In this document: piece after piece, positions 9,082-18,117 of the stretch
Numbering within the stretch: the first letter of the stretch is position 1
How the letters are laid out: each line of letters opens with the position of its first letter
NCBI GenBank assembly: GCA_963847965.1
Contig: CAWKCG010000041.1
Coordinates: 58,421 to 122,420 of the forward strand
Length of the DNA: 64,000 bases
Origin: Palsa-504 sp963847965
GTDB lineage: Bacteria; Actinomycetota; Actinomycetes; Streptosporangiales; Streptosporangiaceae
Direction: 5' to 3'
The notes under the pieces: model-generated
Seen by the model: only the letters and a program-made list of their open reading frames with translations
What the model was told of the DNA's origin: nothing
Databases searched by the model: none
Translations under genes and position numbers: made by a program

Positions 9082-9702
9082 GTGAGCACGGGCTACCTGC
9101 CCCTGCTCGGCAGCGCGCTGCGCCACGGCCCCTGGGTTGCCGGCCTGTGCGCGTTCGCGGTAACACCGGGCAGCCTGATCGTCATCGCCCGGACGCTCGA
9201 ACGGCGCTGGCTCGTTCCGTGGGAGCAGTTCACCGCCGTCACCTACGGCGACCCTCTGCTGGCGGTGGCGGTCGGCGTGGGCGCCTGGCTCTACGGACCG
9301 CGCACGCCGCGCGGCCTGACCGGCCCGGCCGCCGGGGTGGCGGTCGTAGTGATCACGCTGGTATTCGGGCTGGTACAGTGGCGCGCCGAGCTGCGCCGAG
9401 GCTATTACACCCGGGCGCAGGCCGCGGCGCCGACCAAGATCTGGCACCAGCTCGTCATCTACCCCGTGATCGGGTACTGGATGTGGACCGCGGGCCTCGG
9501 CGGGCTATCGGTACCCGGCGGGTGGGTCAAGAAGGCCCTGCTCCTGGTACTCGTCGGGATCTGGGCAGCCACCAACGTGTACGACCGCGGCCATCCCAAG
9601 CTCGGCCACCCGCCGTTCGACTGGCGCCACGGGCGACCCCAGCCGCGCCCCTGGCCAGCCGAATCGCAGACGCTGCAAGCGGCCGAGCCACAGACGCTGT
9701 AA
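9082..9702 (+). CDS. Hypothetical multi-pass membrane protein
   Basis: A 206-residue protein with about five hydrophobic segments (PWVAGLCAFAV; LLAVAVGVGAWLYG; GVAVVVITLVFGLV; LVIYPVIGYWMWT; LLLVLVGIWAATNVY) and a proline-rich cytoplasmic tail. No catalytic motif is recognised. It starts at GTG 9082, 87 bases after the response regulator on the same strand, so it could be part of the signalling unit, but nothing in the sequence proves that. Confidence 0.65.
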   Translation: MSTGYLPLLGSALRHGPWVAGLCAFAVTPGSLIVIARTLERRWLVPWEQFTAVTYGDPLLAVAVGVGAWLYGPRTPRGLTGPAAGVAVVVITLVFGLVQWRAELRRGYYTRAQAAAPTKIWHQLVIYPVIGYWMWTAGLGGLSVPGGWVKKALLLVLVGIWAATNVYDRGHPKLGHPPFDWRHGRPQPRPWPAESQTLQAAEPQTL

Positions 9703-9894
9703 GCGGTCGGCAAGCGGTCCTGCCCGGCCCGGGCCCGCCTCATGGTCCTGCCCGGCCCGGCCTGCCTCACAGTTCTGCGAAGTTTTGTATTTGGCCGCGG
9801 CAATCCACCTGGCACTGTGCGGGTACACGCAGCGGCGGTCCGGCTCGACGAGGGGGCGAGCCGGAGCGCCTGGCGTTGCCCCATGATTTCACCG

Positions 9895-10500
9895 TCACTG
9901 GCCGACGCGGCCGTCAATCCGTTCCCGCAGCAGGTCGGCGTGGCCGTTGTGGCGGGCGTACTCCTCGATCATGTGGACCAGCACCTCGCGTAGCTCGATG
10001 CCCTGGCCGTCCTGCATGGTGCCCTTGAGGCCAAGGTCCGGGGAGTCGGCGACGAACTGCTCCGCGAAGGCGACCTCCTCGCGCCAGGACCGCCAGGCGT
10101 CGTCCACGACCGCCGGGTCGGCCACCGCGCCGACCCAGTCAGCGTCGGGTACGTCCTTGGACCAGTACAAGGGCGGCGCGTCGGCCTGCGCCATCACCCG
10201 CCGGAACCAGTTGCGTTCCACGTCGGCCATGTGGCGTACGAGGCCGAGCAGGGACATCGTGGAGGGCGGCACCGACCGGCATGCGAGCTGGCTCGCGTCA
10301 AGGCGGGCGCACTTCATCTCCATCGTCAGCCGACAAGCGCGCAGGTAGTCGAGCAGCGTCGCCCGCTCGCCCTCCACTTCCGCGCCCGCCGCGAATCTCG
10401 GGTCCTGCGCCGTGTCCATCCACATGTCGGAGTCAGGTCCAACGGCATTCCACCGTTGCGGCACAGCCTCAAGGGCGTTGTCATCAGCCACGGCCACCAC
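9895..10500 (-). CDS. DinB-family (DUF664) protein
   Basis: A DinB-like four-helix protein of the DUF664 subfamily, which often bind a metal and act in bacillithiol/mycothiol-linked or glyoxalase-like chemistry. The metal ligands are suggested by the histidine in LVRHMADVERNWF and the C-terminal HMIEEYARHNGHADLLRERIDG. That C-terminal signature is almost repeated in the fusion gene at 37192-38577. The GTG start at 10500 gives about 25 residues before the usual family start, so translation may begin at one of the internal Met codons (MWMDTAQD). It is monocistronic and divergent from the methyltransferase gene. Confidence 0.8.
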   Translation of the reverse strand: MVAVADDNALEAVPQRWNAVGPDSDMWMDTAQDPRFAAGAEVEGERATLLDYLRACRLTMEMKCARLDASQLACRSVPPSTMSLLGLVRHMADVERNWFRRVMAQADAPPLYWSKDVPDADWVGAVADPAVVDDAWRSWREEVAFAEQFVADSPDLGLKGTMQDGQGIELREVLVHMIEEYARHNGHADLLRERIDGRVGQ

Positions 10501-10597
10501 CCTGTCACACCCACGCTTGAGCGGCCAACGCCTTTCTGGCGCGTGAACCTCCGCGCGGTGACCGGCCGTCGTGGGTCACGGCGTAGGCTCGTTCGGC

Positions 10598-11296
10598 GTG
10601 ACACCCGATGAGCGCTGGCTGTCCGCGAACTGGCTGTTCGTGCGCGCCTGGCTTCCGGCGGCACCGGCCCGCGTGGTCGAGATCGGATGCGGGCCGCTGG
10701 GCGGGTTCGTCCCGATGCTGGAGTCGGCGGGTTACCAGGCGACCGGCGTAGATCCCGAAGCCCCGGCCGGACCCTCGTACCGCAAGGTCGAGTTCGAGCG
10801 CTCTGAGGTGCCCGGCCCGGTGGACGCGGTCGTGGCCTGCACGTCGCTGCACCACGTCGCCGACCTGGGTGTGGTGCTTGACTTGGTGAACACCGTGCTG
10901 GTTCCCGGCGGCGTGCTGGTGATCGTGGAATGGGCTCGGGAGCGGTTCGACGAGGCGACCGCCCGCTGGTGCTTTGCCCGGCTGCCCGAGCCCGAACAGG
11001 ACCACGACTGGCTGCGCCACCGGCAAGCGGACTGGCAGCAGTCGGGCCAGTCCTGGGATGACTACCTGCGGTCCTGGGCGGACGCGGAGGGAATGCACGC
11101 CGGTCAGGACATCCTGAATGAGCTTGAAGCCCGGTTTGACTCACACCCCGTCACCTACGGCCCCTTCTTCTTCTCGGACCTGGCCGACACCACCGAAGCC
11201 GATGAGCAGGCGGCCATCGACGCCGGACTGATCCGGGCCAACCGCATCCAGTACGTGGGCCGGAGGAGCAGCCGCAGCCCAGCGTCACCGGCCTGA
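10598..11296 (+). CDS. SAM-dependent class I methyltransferase
   Basis: Motif I, the S-adenosylmethionine-binding loop, is VVEIGCGPLGGF. Motif II follows at GVDPEAP and a motif IV-like VDAVVACTSLHHV, then VLVPGGVLVIVEW. Length and motifs fit a small-molecule methyltransferase of the Methyltransf_11/25 type. GTG 10598 (reading V-TPDERW) is preferred over GTG 10571 because the shorter form aligns with the usual family opening. Divergently transcribed from the DinB gene with a short shared intergenic region. The substrate is unknown. Confidence 0.8.
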   Translation: MTPDERWLSANWLFVRAWLPAAPARVVEIGCGPLGGFVPMLESAGYQATGVDPEAPAGPSYRKVEFERSEVPGPVDAVVACTSLHHVADLGVVLDLVNTVLVPGGVLVIVEWARERFDEATARWCFARLPEPEQDHDWLRHRQADWQQSGQSWDDYLRSWADAEGMHAGQDILNELEARFDSHPVTYGPFFFSDLADTTEADEQAAIDAGLIRANRIQYVGRRSSRSPASPA

Positions 11297-11335
11297 CCTG
11301 GGCAGGCGGTGCGTCGGCCGGCACTGTCGCGAGGC

Positions 11336-12247
11336 CTATATCCGGATCCTGGCCGCCTGGCGCCGCTGCGGATCCAGCGACATGACGGCCAGCGCCGACC
11401 AGGAGGGACGCTGCCCGGCGGGGAAGAACCGGGTGATAGCGGTGCCGATGAGGGTCGCCTCGACGATGTGGTCGCGCCGACCCACCTGTACCGGGCAGTC
11501 CCGCTCGCGTACCCGCACCTGCATGCTGGCGATGACCACGCCCTCGGCACCGAGCCGCCTGACGTCGCTTTCCAGTAGCCGCCTGGCGTCGTGCCGGGAC
11601 TCGCTGACCAGCTCGGTCCATCCCGCCACCTCGGCGTTACGCGAACCCCAGCGCGCCTGGCGGGCGGTGGTCCGGTCATCGTGCCGCAACCCCATCGATA
11701 CGCCCAGCGCGAGCCCGGCCGGCACCCAGCCCGCCATGATCAGCTTGGCGAAATCCTGCCCGGACACATCGGAGGTAAAGGGCACTCCCCGCCCGAGCGC
11801 GGCGCCCGGCACGCGGACCGCGGTCCCGATGGCCGTGAACTCCACCCCGCCGAGCAGGAACGACCCCCTGGACAACCGGACGCCCACCACCCCGTGCCCG
11901 CCAAGCTCGCCGCACTCGGCGCTCATCCGGGCGATGGCCACGTCCCGCGCCTGGTACATCGCCCTTACCAGCGCGCCGAACGACCCGGCGGTGCCGTCCC
12001 GCCCCGACACCTGGGTAACCGCCCGGGCCGGCGTCCCGCCCCCGGAGGAACCGGAAACCCCGGGACAGCCATATCCGCTGGCGGACCCGGCGTCGAACAC
12101 GGCCGCGCCGAACACCTGGCCGACGGGTTCGAAACCCGCGCTGCGGATGGCGGCGAACTCGCCCGAGGTCAGCGCGGACCCCCACGTACCACTGGACCGC
12201 ATCTCCGCCAGCCGGGCCCTGGCTACGGCGGGCAAGTCCTCGCTCAC
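11336..12247 (-). CDS. YbjQ-like (DUF74) domain protein, two copies of the domain
   Basis: A 303-residue protein with two related halves, each resembling the YbjQ/UPF0145 'heavy-metal-binding' domain. The first half contains ARDVAIARMSAECGELGGHGVVGVRLSRGS and ends with TAIGTAVRVPG. The second contains SRHDARRLLESDVRRLGAEGVVIASM and ends with EATLIGTAITRF. YbjQ proteins form pentameric rings with no established activity. The duplicated arrangement is known in actinobacteria. It is convergent with the methyltransferase gene, and the start ATG 12247 gives a normal N-terminus (MSEDLPAVARARL). Confidence 0.75.
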   Translation of the reverse strand: MSEDLPAVARARLAEMRSSGTWGSALTSGEFAAIRSAGFEPVGQVFGAAVFDAGSASGYGCPGVSGSSGGGTPARAVTQVSGRDGTAGSFGALVRAMYQARDVAIARMSAECGELGGHGVVGVRLSRGSFLLGGVEFTAIGTAVRVPGAALGRGVPFTSDVSGQDFAKLIMAGWVPAGLALGVSMGLRHDDRTTARQARWGSRNAEVAGWTELVSESRHDARRLLESDVRRLGAEGVVIASMQVRVRERDCPVQVGRRDHIVEATLIGTAITRFFPAGQRPSWSALAVMSLDPQRRQAARIRI

Positions 12248-12339
12248 GTCCTCAGCCTAAGTCCGCTCCCTCCAGGGGCACATCGGCCGCCGCACCAAGG
12301 ACGGAGGGCTGCGCTGCCCGGCGACGTTATCGTGACGGC

Positions 12340-12531
12340 GTGAGCAGCTGCGTTTTCTGCGCGATCGCCGCGATGCTGGCCTACGCCTGCGGCCACCTGT
12401 TCTGGCCCCACGCCAGGTACGCCGACCAGGCCGAGCAGGCCAGCTACGCACGTCGGCTCCAACGCGCACTCGACCCGGCTTCATGGCGCGTCGGGCACGA
12501 GAGGCGCGGGATCGTACAGTTGCGTCCATGA
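12340..12531 (+). CDS. Small membrane-type protein coupled to the M20 peptidase gene
   Basis: A 63-residue reading frame from GTG 12340 with a short hydrophobic, cysteine-containing N-terminus (CVFCAIAAMLAYACGHLFW) and a charged tail. Its stop overlaps the peptidase start as ATGA (12528-12531), the arrangement expected for translational coupling. That overlap is the main argument that it is real; no family is recognised. Confidence 0.4.
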   Translation: MSSCVFCAIAAMLAYACGHLFWPHARYADQAEQASYARRLQRALDPASWRVGHERRGIVQLRP

Positions 12532-13874
12532 GCGATCTGAAGAGCAGTGTCCGCGATCTGCTGCCCGGTTTGATCAGCGACCTTGAGGATCTGGTCCGGA
12601 TCCAGTCCGTCAGCGCTGACCCGAAGCGTCTGGAAGAGGTGGAGAAGTCCGCGCGGAAGACGGCCGAGCTGCTGGCCGCTGAGGGCGTCGGGGCCGAGAT
12701 CGTCCGTGCGCGCGACGGCGCCCCGCCGGCCGTGATCGGCGAGCGGAAGGGACCCGAGGGCGCTCCGATCGTCCTGCTTTACGCACACCACGATGTCCAG
12801 CCGGAGAACGACCCCGCCGACTGGGACAGCCCGCCGTTCGAGCCCGTGGTCCGCGGCGACCGGCTGTACGGCCGGGGCGCAGCCGACGACAAGGCCGGGA
12901 TCGCGGTGCACGTGGGCGCGCTCCGCGCCTTGGGCCATGACCTACCGGTCACCGTGCGCTTCTTCATCGAGGGCGAGGAGGAAGTCTCTTCTGAGACCCT
13001 GCCCGACCTGCTGCGCCAGTACCGCGACCAGCTCGCCGCAGACGTCATCGTCATCGCTGACGCGGGAAACTGGGACATCGGCGTCCCGTCGCTCACGACC
13101 AGCCTGCGCGGCCTCATCCGGATGGACGTCGAGGTGCGCACGCTCACGCACGCCGTCCACTCCGGCATGTGGGGCGGCCTGGTACCGGACGCGATCATGG
13201 CGCTCACCAGGCTGCTGGCGACGCTGTGGACCGGGGACGGCAGCCCGGCCGTCGAAGGCCTCGTCTCGGCGTCCGCCGCCGACGTGGACTACCCCGAGGA
13301 ACGGCTGCGCGCCGAGTCCGGCGCTGCTCCGGGGACCGACTGGATCGGCACCGGCTCCGCCGTCGAGCGGCTGTGGACCCGGCCCGCCATCACGGTCACC
13401 GGGTTCGACGCCCCGAAGGTCGCCGGCGCCTCCAACACCCTCGTCCCGGTCGCGCGCGCCCGCGTCACCATCCGCCTGGCGCCGGGCGACACCAGCGCGA
13501 ACGCCCGCGTCCGCCTCCAGGAGCACCTGGATAAGCACACCCCGTGGGGCGCCGAACTTACGACCACCCTCGTCGACGCCGCCGAGCCGACCGTGCTGCC
13601 GACCACCGGCCCGGCCTACGCCGCCGCGCGTTCGGCCTTCGCCGAAGCCTGGGACGGCGTCGCGCCGGTCGATATGGGCAGCGGCGGCTCGATCCCCTTC
13701 ATCGCGCAGTTCCAGGACGCCTTCCCCGCCGCGAGCATCCTCGTCACCGGCGTGGAGGATCCCGACACCCGCGCGCACAGCCCGAACGAGGGGCTCCACC
13801 TGCCGGAGTTCGAGCGCGCCGTTCTCGCCGAGGCCCTGCTCCTCCAGCGTCTCGCCGACGCACGGTTAGGCTGA
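12528..13874 (+). CDS. M20 family metallopeptidase (dipeptidase)
   Basis: A 448-residue dizinc peptidase of the M20/CNDP dipeptidase type. Metal and catalytic residues are visible in order: YAHHDVQP (His ligand), GRGAADDKAG (bridging Asp), FIEGEEEVSS (catalytic Glu and ligand), VIADAGNW (Asp) and the C-terminal RAHSPNEGLH (His). The lid/dimerisation domain lies between about residues 200 and 350. The start ATG 12528 overlaps the small upstream gene. It ends convergently, nine bases into the next minus-strand gene. Likely a cytosolic dipeptide- or N-acyl-amino-acid hydrolase. Confidence 0.9.
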   Translation: MSDLKSSVRDLLPGLISDLEDLVRIQSVSADPKRLEEVEKSARKTAELLAAEGVGAEIVRARDGAPPAVIGERKGPEGAPIVLLYAHHDVQPENDPADWDSPPFEPVVRGDRLYGRGAADDKAGIAVHVGALRALGHDLPVTVRFFIEGEEEVSSETLPDLLRQYRDQLAADVIVIADAGNWDIGVPSLTTSLRGLIRMDVEVRTLTHAVHSGMWGGLVPDAIMALTRLLATLWTGDGSPAVEGLVSASAADVDYPEERLRAESGAAPGTDWIGTGSAVERLWTRPAITVTGFDAPKVAGASNTLVPVARARVTIRLAPGDTSANARVRLQEHLDKHTPWGAELTTTLVDAAEPTVLPTTGPAYAAARSAFAEAWDGVAPVDMGSGGSIPFIAQFQDAFPAASILVTGVEDPDTRAHSPNEGLHLPEFERAVLAEALLLQRLADARLG

Positions 13875-14501
13875 GCCAGCCGCGGCCAGCCTCTCCAGCT
13901 CGCTCGCGCGCCGCAGGTCCTTCGGCCGGCCCGCGGCATACCGCATGCGGATCAGGTCGGCGCAGTCCAGGTAGCGGATCACCAGCCCGTCCCCGGCTGC
14001 CGCGACCCGGCACCGGGCCAGGAAGCCCGCGACCGGCAGGTCACCCCACGACAGGGCCGGGGTGCAGCAGTCCCCGCTGGCCAAGGCCGAGCGGAACAGC
14101 ACCTTGGCCCCGCCGAACGCCGCCGGCTCGCACGGTAGCGGCCTGCCCTCAGGATCAGCCAGCCCTGCCCCGGCCGCGGCGAAGGCGGCGGCCAGAGCCG
14201 GCGCCTGCCTGCGGTCACCGTCCCACAGCAGGTCAAGGTCCCCGGTCAGCTCCCGGGATCCGTGCATGATGCCAGCCACTTGGCCCATGACAGCCACCAC
14301 GGCGCCGTGCTCATGCAGGGCGCGAAGCAGCGGCAGCGGGTTGAACCCGATCGCGTCGTCGGTGGCAGCAGTTCCGGTGACATCGTCGGCGTCGTCATGA
14401 CGCAGCCCGCGCCGTTCACGCCTGGCGGTCGCCACCCGCAGCAGCCGCACCGCCTCTTCCAACCGCCAGATTGCTAGGTCGCCACCATCATCGTCCCGCA
14501 C
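13866..14501 (-). CDS. Nucleotidyltransferase-like protein
   Basis: About 211 residues from GTG 14501. The core resembles minimal or AbiEii-like nucleotidyltransferases: a glycine-rich stretch AVMGQVAGIMHGSRELTGDLDLLWDG contains the G-S...D-x-D pattern (GSRELTGDLDL) typical of this superfamily. A C-terminal segment DCADLIRMRYAAGRPKDLRRASEL is typical of nucleotidyltransferase-like proteins annotated near antitoxin/abortive-infection systems. A longer frame back to 14615 would overlap the EamA gene by 95 bases, so I prefer GTG 14501, which leaves a 19-base gap. It probably shares a transcript with the TetR-EamA pair. No toxin partner is seen. Confidence 0.6.
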   Translation of the reverse strand: MRDDDGGDLAIWRLEEAVRLLRVATARRERRGLRHDDADDVTGTAATDDAIGFNPLPLLRALHEHGAVVAVMGQVAGIMHGSRELTGDLDLLWDGDRRQAPALAAAFAAAGAGLADPEGRPLPCEPAAFGGAKVLFRSALASGDCCTPALSWGDLPVAGFLARCRVAAAGDGLVIRYLDCADLIRMRYAAGRPKDLRRASELERLAAAGSA

Positions 14502-14520
14502 CTGTCCATACTGCCGCGGC

Positions 14521-15585
14521 TCAGTTGCTCGTCGCCGAAGGTGCCGCAGCCTCGAGGCGAAGGTCAGGCTGGCCTGCCGCCTGGCGGGTTTGCGGTGGGA
14601 TCGCGGCGCCAGCACGACGGAATACCTGACGCAACCCCTGGTGGCGCGCCCAGGCGGCGCGGGGGAACCGCGCGGGTGAGAATCTCGCCCGGGGCGCGGT
14701 GAGTATGACGAGGCATCCGGCGACCAGGGCCAGGCCAGCCCAGCCGGCCGCGGGCAGGCGTTCGCCCACGACGATCACCGCGAGGATGGTGGCGATGGCG
14801 GGTTCGAGCAGGGACAGCGTGGTGGCTGTGCTGGCGGCGACGTGGGCCAGTGCCCGGCCGAACAGGAGGTAGCCGGTGAACATGGGGACCAGGGCCAGGT
14901 AGGCGCCGACGGCCGCGTTTGGCCAGGTTGCTGCGAGCGGTGTCCCGGTGGCCAGCAGCACGGGCAAGAGCAGCAGGCCGCCCAGCCCGAAGACCGCGCC
15001 CATCGCCGCGCGTGGTGCGACGCCGTGGCCGATGAGGCGGTGGGCAGCCCAGGTGTAGAGGGCGTAGGTTACCCCGGCGGCCAGGCCCAGGCCCACGCCG
15101 AGCATGGCCGACCAGGCCGCCGGGTGGCCGGAATGGGGTCGGGTAGCGCCGGCCAGGCTCAGTAGCACGATGCCGACCAGGCCGACGGCGGCGCCGGCCA
15201 TCCAGCGGGCTGTCAGCCGGCGCCGGTCGATGATGCGTTCGCCCAGCGCAGACGCCAGCGGAGCCGAGCCGATGGACACGGCGGTTCCGACCGCGACCCC
15301 GGCCAGGCGCATGGACGTGTAGAACGCCAGGGGGTAAACCGCCACCGCCGCCCCGCCGAGCAGCACCATGCGGCGCTGCGCGTGCAATGCCGCGCGCTGG
15401 CTCCTCATCGACCGGGCGGCGGACAGGGCCTGGAGCAGCCCGCCCAGACCCATCGCGGCGGCACCGATCGCCAGCGGCCCGGCGGCCGGGGCGAAGGTGG
15501 CCGCAGTGCCGGTGGTACCCCATAGGACCGAGGCCCCAAGCACGCACAGCGTTCCTCGGCCGGCCGGCCCAGCCGACCGCCTCAC
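14521..15585 (-). CDS. EamA/DMT-superfamily transporter
   Basis: A ten-helix drug/metabolite exporter (354 residues) made of two EamA repeats. The first opens with LCVLGASVLWGTTGTAATF and the second runs from MLGVGLGLAAGVTYALYTW to VVGERLPAAGWAGLALVAG. The C-terminal 45 residues are a basic, probably cytoplasmic tail. Its ATG overlaps the stop of the upstream TetR gene by three bases, so the two are almost certainly co-translated, and it is the obvious target of that repressor. The exported compound is unknown. Confidence 0.9.
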   Translation of the reverse strand: MRRSAGPAGRGTLCVLGASVLWGTTGTAATFAPAAGPLAIGAAAMGLGGLLQALSAARSMRSQRAALHAQRRMVLLGGAAVAVYPLAFYTSMRLAGVAVGTAVSIGSAPLASALGERIIDRRRLTARWMAGAAVGLVGIVLLSLAGATRPHSGHPAAWSAMLGVGLGLAAGVTYALYTWAAHRLIGHGVAPRAAMGAVFGLGGLLLLPVLLATGTPLAATWPNAAVGAYLALVPMFTGYLLFGRALAHVAASTATTLSLLEPAIATILAVIVVGERLPAAGWAGLALVAGCLVILTAPRARFSPARFPRAAWARHQGLRQVFRRAGAAIPPQTRQAAGQPDLRLEAAAPSATSN

Positions 15586-16191
15586 AGCGTCTCCAGCAGG
15601 CCGGATGCGATCTGGCGGGCATGATGCAGCCGCGCGTCGTCGCCCTCCAGCCCGGCCCGTGCCATCGCGCCTTCGAGCAGGAACGCCAGGTGCTCGGCCA
15701 TCGCCCGGGCCCGGTCGGGACGTCCGGGCAGCAGGTCCTCCAGGTGGCCCGCCAGCAGCCCCTCGACCTCCTCCTTGTGCGCGCGCACCACCGCCCGCCC
15801 TGGGTCACCGGCGGGCAGCTCGGCCGCCGCGTTCAGCAGCCCGCACCCGCGGAAGCCGTGCTCGTAGGCCAGCCGCGCATGATCGGCGTAGGCGTCGAAG
15901 ACGGCCAGGACCGCCTGGCGCGGGTCGCGGGCCTCCGCCAGCCGCCGCCGGTAAAGCGCCAGCCACTCCTCATGTCGGGCCTCCAGGTAGGCCCGGACGA
16001 GGTCCGCCTTGGAGGAGAAGTTGTTGTACAAGCTCATCTTCGCCACGCCGGCCTCAGCGGTAATCGTGTCGATCCCCGTCGCTGCCACGCCATCGGCGTA
16101 GAACCGCCGCGCCGCAGCCTCCAGAAGCTGTTGGCGCGCGCGCCCCCGCCGGCCCGCCCGACGCCGCGGACACGGTGCCGCCCTCGCCCAT
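15582..16191 (-). CDS. TetR-family repressor of the EamA exporter (frame change near the N-terminus)
   Basis: Helix-turn-helix region GIDTITAEAGVAKMSLYNNFSSK followed by a TetR ligand-binding domain. The continuous frame begins only at GTG 16088, lacking the first DNA-binding helix. The missing helix (RARQQLLEAAARRFYADG) is present immediately upstream in the same frame without a start. A start ATG at 16191 with a strong Shine-Dalgarno (GAGGGAGG) lies in another frame, so one base is lost or gained near 16140. I therefore annotate from 16191. The gene overlaps EamA (ATGA), and two palindromes upstream are its likely operators. Confidence 0.8.
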
Positions 16192-16213
16192 CACGCCTCC
16201 CTCGCTGCCCTTA

Positions 16214-16233
16214 TAGGTAGGACAGTCTACCTA
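16214..16233. promoter_or_regulatory. TetR operator 1
   Basis: Arms TAGGTAG (16214-16220) and CTACCTA (16227-16233) are perfect inverted repeats around GACAGT. It lies just upstream of the TetR start and is repeated 24 bp further on, the classic layout of an autoregulating TetR repressor. Confidence 0.75.
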
Positions 16234-16237
16234 ATAT

Positions 16238-16257
16238 TAGGTAGGTCAGTCTATCTA
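16238..16257. promoter_or_regulatory. TetR operator 2
   Basis: Second copy of the operator: TAGGTAG (16238-16244) and CTATCTA (16251-16257) around GTCAGT, with one mismatch between the arms. Its phase with the first site is 24 bp. It is followed directly by a further near-perfect inverted repeat, CTTTCGA/TCGAAAG (16258-16272). Confidence 0.7.
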
Positions 16258-16449
16258 CTTTCGAATCGAAAGCAACCGCCCGGACGCTTATAGCCCCACC
16301 AGGCACAACAGCTGATCCCGGTAGTCCTGCAGGTGCAGAACATCCCGTACCTGCTGGCGTGACCTGCCGAGCAGCCGGAGGACTGAGCCTGATCCCATCT
16401 GCGCCCGGACCGGTAACCAGACCTGCCGCGGCACAGGGAGAATGAATCC

Positions 16450-16887
16450 ATGCCAGGTGACCTGATCCGCTGCCCGCACTGCGGCAAGACCAACCGGGTC
16501 CCGGCCGCGGCGACCGGGACGCCCCGGTGCGGGAAATGCCATCAGCCTCTGCCCTGGATCGTCGATGCCGACGACACCACCTTCGCCGACATCGCCGATG
16601 CTGCCCCAGTCCCGGTCATCGTCGACCTGTGGGCGCCCTGGTGCGGGCCGTGCCGCATGGTCAGCCCGGCCCTGGAGCAGCTCGCCCGCGACCTGGCGGG
16701 CCAGGTGAAGCTGGTCAAGGTGAATGTCGACGTGTCGCCGCAGCTGTCGCACCGGTTCGGGGCGCAGGCGATCCCGACGTTGCTTGTCCTGCGCGGCGGG
16801 CAGGTGGCGGCCAGGCAGACCGGCGCCGCCCCCCTGGCCGCGCTGCGAGCGTGGGTCGACAAGGCGCTCGCCACACCCGCTCACTGA
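16450..16887 (+). CDS. trxC: Thioredoxin, zinc-ribbon (TrxC-like) type
   Basis: A 145-residue cytosolic disulfide reductase of the thioredoxin-2 type. The N-terminus has a zinc ribbon with CPHC (8-11) and CGKC (27-30). The thioredoxin fold has active site WCGPC at 64-68 and the cis-proline segment IPTLLVL. ATG 16450 is preceded by GGGAG at a good distance. It is followed, five bases after its stop, by a phosphotransferase gene. TrxC-like proteins are usually linked to oxidative stress; no regulatory site is evident here. Confidence 0.9.
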   Translation: MPGDLIRCPHCGKTNRVPAAATGTPRCGKCHQPLPWIVDADDTTFADIADAAPVPVIVDLWAPWCGPCRMVSPALEQLARDLAGQVKLVKVNVDVSPQLSHRFGAQAIPTLLVLRGGQVAARQTGAAPLAALRAWVDKALATPAH

Positions 16888-16892
16888 TCCTC

Positions 16893-17822
16893 ATGACTGA
16901 CCATGAGCTAGCTCAGCCTGGTCCGCAGCTCTTGGACGCGGTGGCGCGGATCGCTGGCGTCGACCGCGTTCGGGTGATGGATGAGACGCTACGCGGGGAA
17001 TCCCGTTCGACCCTTGCCGTTTCCGCTGGCGATGACCAGCTCGTCGTCAAGCTGGTCCCAGGCGCCCAGCGAGCCATTGACAACCAGCGGCGACTGATCC
17101 GCCTAGTCAGCGACCTGCGTCAACGAGGCTACCCCGCGCCCGAGTACGTCGGCGTGGGGGAGTCAGGCGGCACGATCTTTACCGTCCAGCGGCGCCTGCC
17201 AGGTCGAACCCTGCTGGGCGGGCCGGGCATGCCGCCTGCGCCCGAGCTGTTCGCCGCGGTGCTTCCGAGCCTCCTTGCTGCCATCGAGCTGCAGCGCGAC
17301 GCAGGCGATCTGGCCCACCCACCCTGGCCGGCCTGGCTGCTCGACACGATCGAGACCGGCGGTGACGGCTACTGCCTGCACGCCACCATGCGCCAGGCGC
17401 CCCGCACCGGTGCACTGCTCCGCCGCCTGCAGACGCTGGCCCGGCGCAACCGGCAGGACGAGGCCCGGACGCGGGACGTCGTGCACTTCGACATGAACCC
17501 CGCGAATATCCTCCACGCCGGAGGGCTCCTCAGCGGCGTGGTCGACTGGAACATCCCATTCGACGGTGGCGGGCAAGGCGACCGGGCCTTTGATATCGCG
17601 ACCTTGCTGTTTTACACCTACGACATCGAGCAGACCCGCGAAGCGCTGTGGGAACGCGCACTGGAGCTCAGCGGCCTGGCGTGGACCACGGTGTATCTCT
17701 GCCACCTCAGCCTGCGACAGGTGGAATGGTCGCGGCGACACAGCCCTGGCCGCGCCGACGACGCACGTTTCATGGCCATCGCCGAAGCCGTGCTACACGA
17801 CTGCGAAGCGCGAGGTGCGTGA
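16893..17822 (+). CDS. Phosphotransferase / aminoglycoside-kinase-like protein
   Basis: About 309 residues with the APH/choline-kinase fold. Catalytic loop VVHFDMNPANIL (Brenner-like HxDxxxxN) and metal-binding VVDWNIPFDGGGQGDRAFDIA are clear; the N-lobe has the lysine strand DQLVVKLVPG. It probably phosphorylates a small hydroxylated compound; resistance is possible but not shown. The start ATG 16893 is five bases after the thioredoxin stop, suggesting co-transcription. Confidence 0.85.
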   Translation: MTDHELAQPGPQLLDAVARIAGVDRVRVMDETLRGESRSTLAVSAGDDQLVVKLVPGAQRAIDNQRRLIRLVSDLRQRGYPAPEYVGVGESGGTIFTVQRRLPGRTLLGGPGMPPAPELFAAVLPSLLAAIELQRDAGDLAHPPWPAWLLDTIETGGDGYCLHATMRQAPRTGALLRRLQTLARRNRQDEARTRDVVHFDMNPANILHAGGLLSGVVDWNIPFDGGGQGDRAFDIATLLFYTYDIEQTREALWERALELSGLAWTTVYLCHLSLRQVEWSRRHSPGRADDARFMAIAEAVLHDCEARGA

Positions 17823-18117
17823 CGAAACAGCTCCGAGCGCCTCACCGCGATAAGCTGGTCATATAGGACGAAATCCCTGCTGTCCGGACATGAAATACCT
17901 CGGCCCATGGCTTTACCCGACCCGACATACCCGACCCGACATTCGGGATTGACATAGCCGCGCACGCACTTCAGTCTTGGGAGGGGTCATCAGCTGGGGG
18001 GTTTACTTATGCTCGGACGCGGGCTGGTTGCACGTCTCCTGGCGCGGGATTCTCTCGGGCAGGATGCCATTTGTGCGCTGTCATGTGATAGCCAGGACGT
18101 GATGACGCTGACAGCCG
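17823..18117 (+). promoter_or_regulatory. Leader region with repeats before the propeller gene
   Basis: No convincing gene. It holds a perfect palindrome TGTCCGGACA (17881-17890), two adjacent 14-bp repeats ACCCGACCCGACAT (17915-17942) and a consensus-like -35 hexamer TTGACA (17949-17954) with no good -10 at normal spacing. A small frame from ATG 18009 with GGGGGG before it overlaps the next gene and may be a leader peptide or noise. A regulatory role is inferred from position. Confidence 0.35.
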
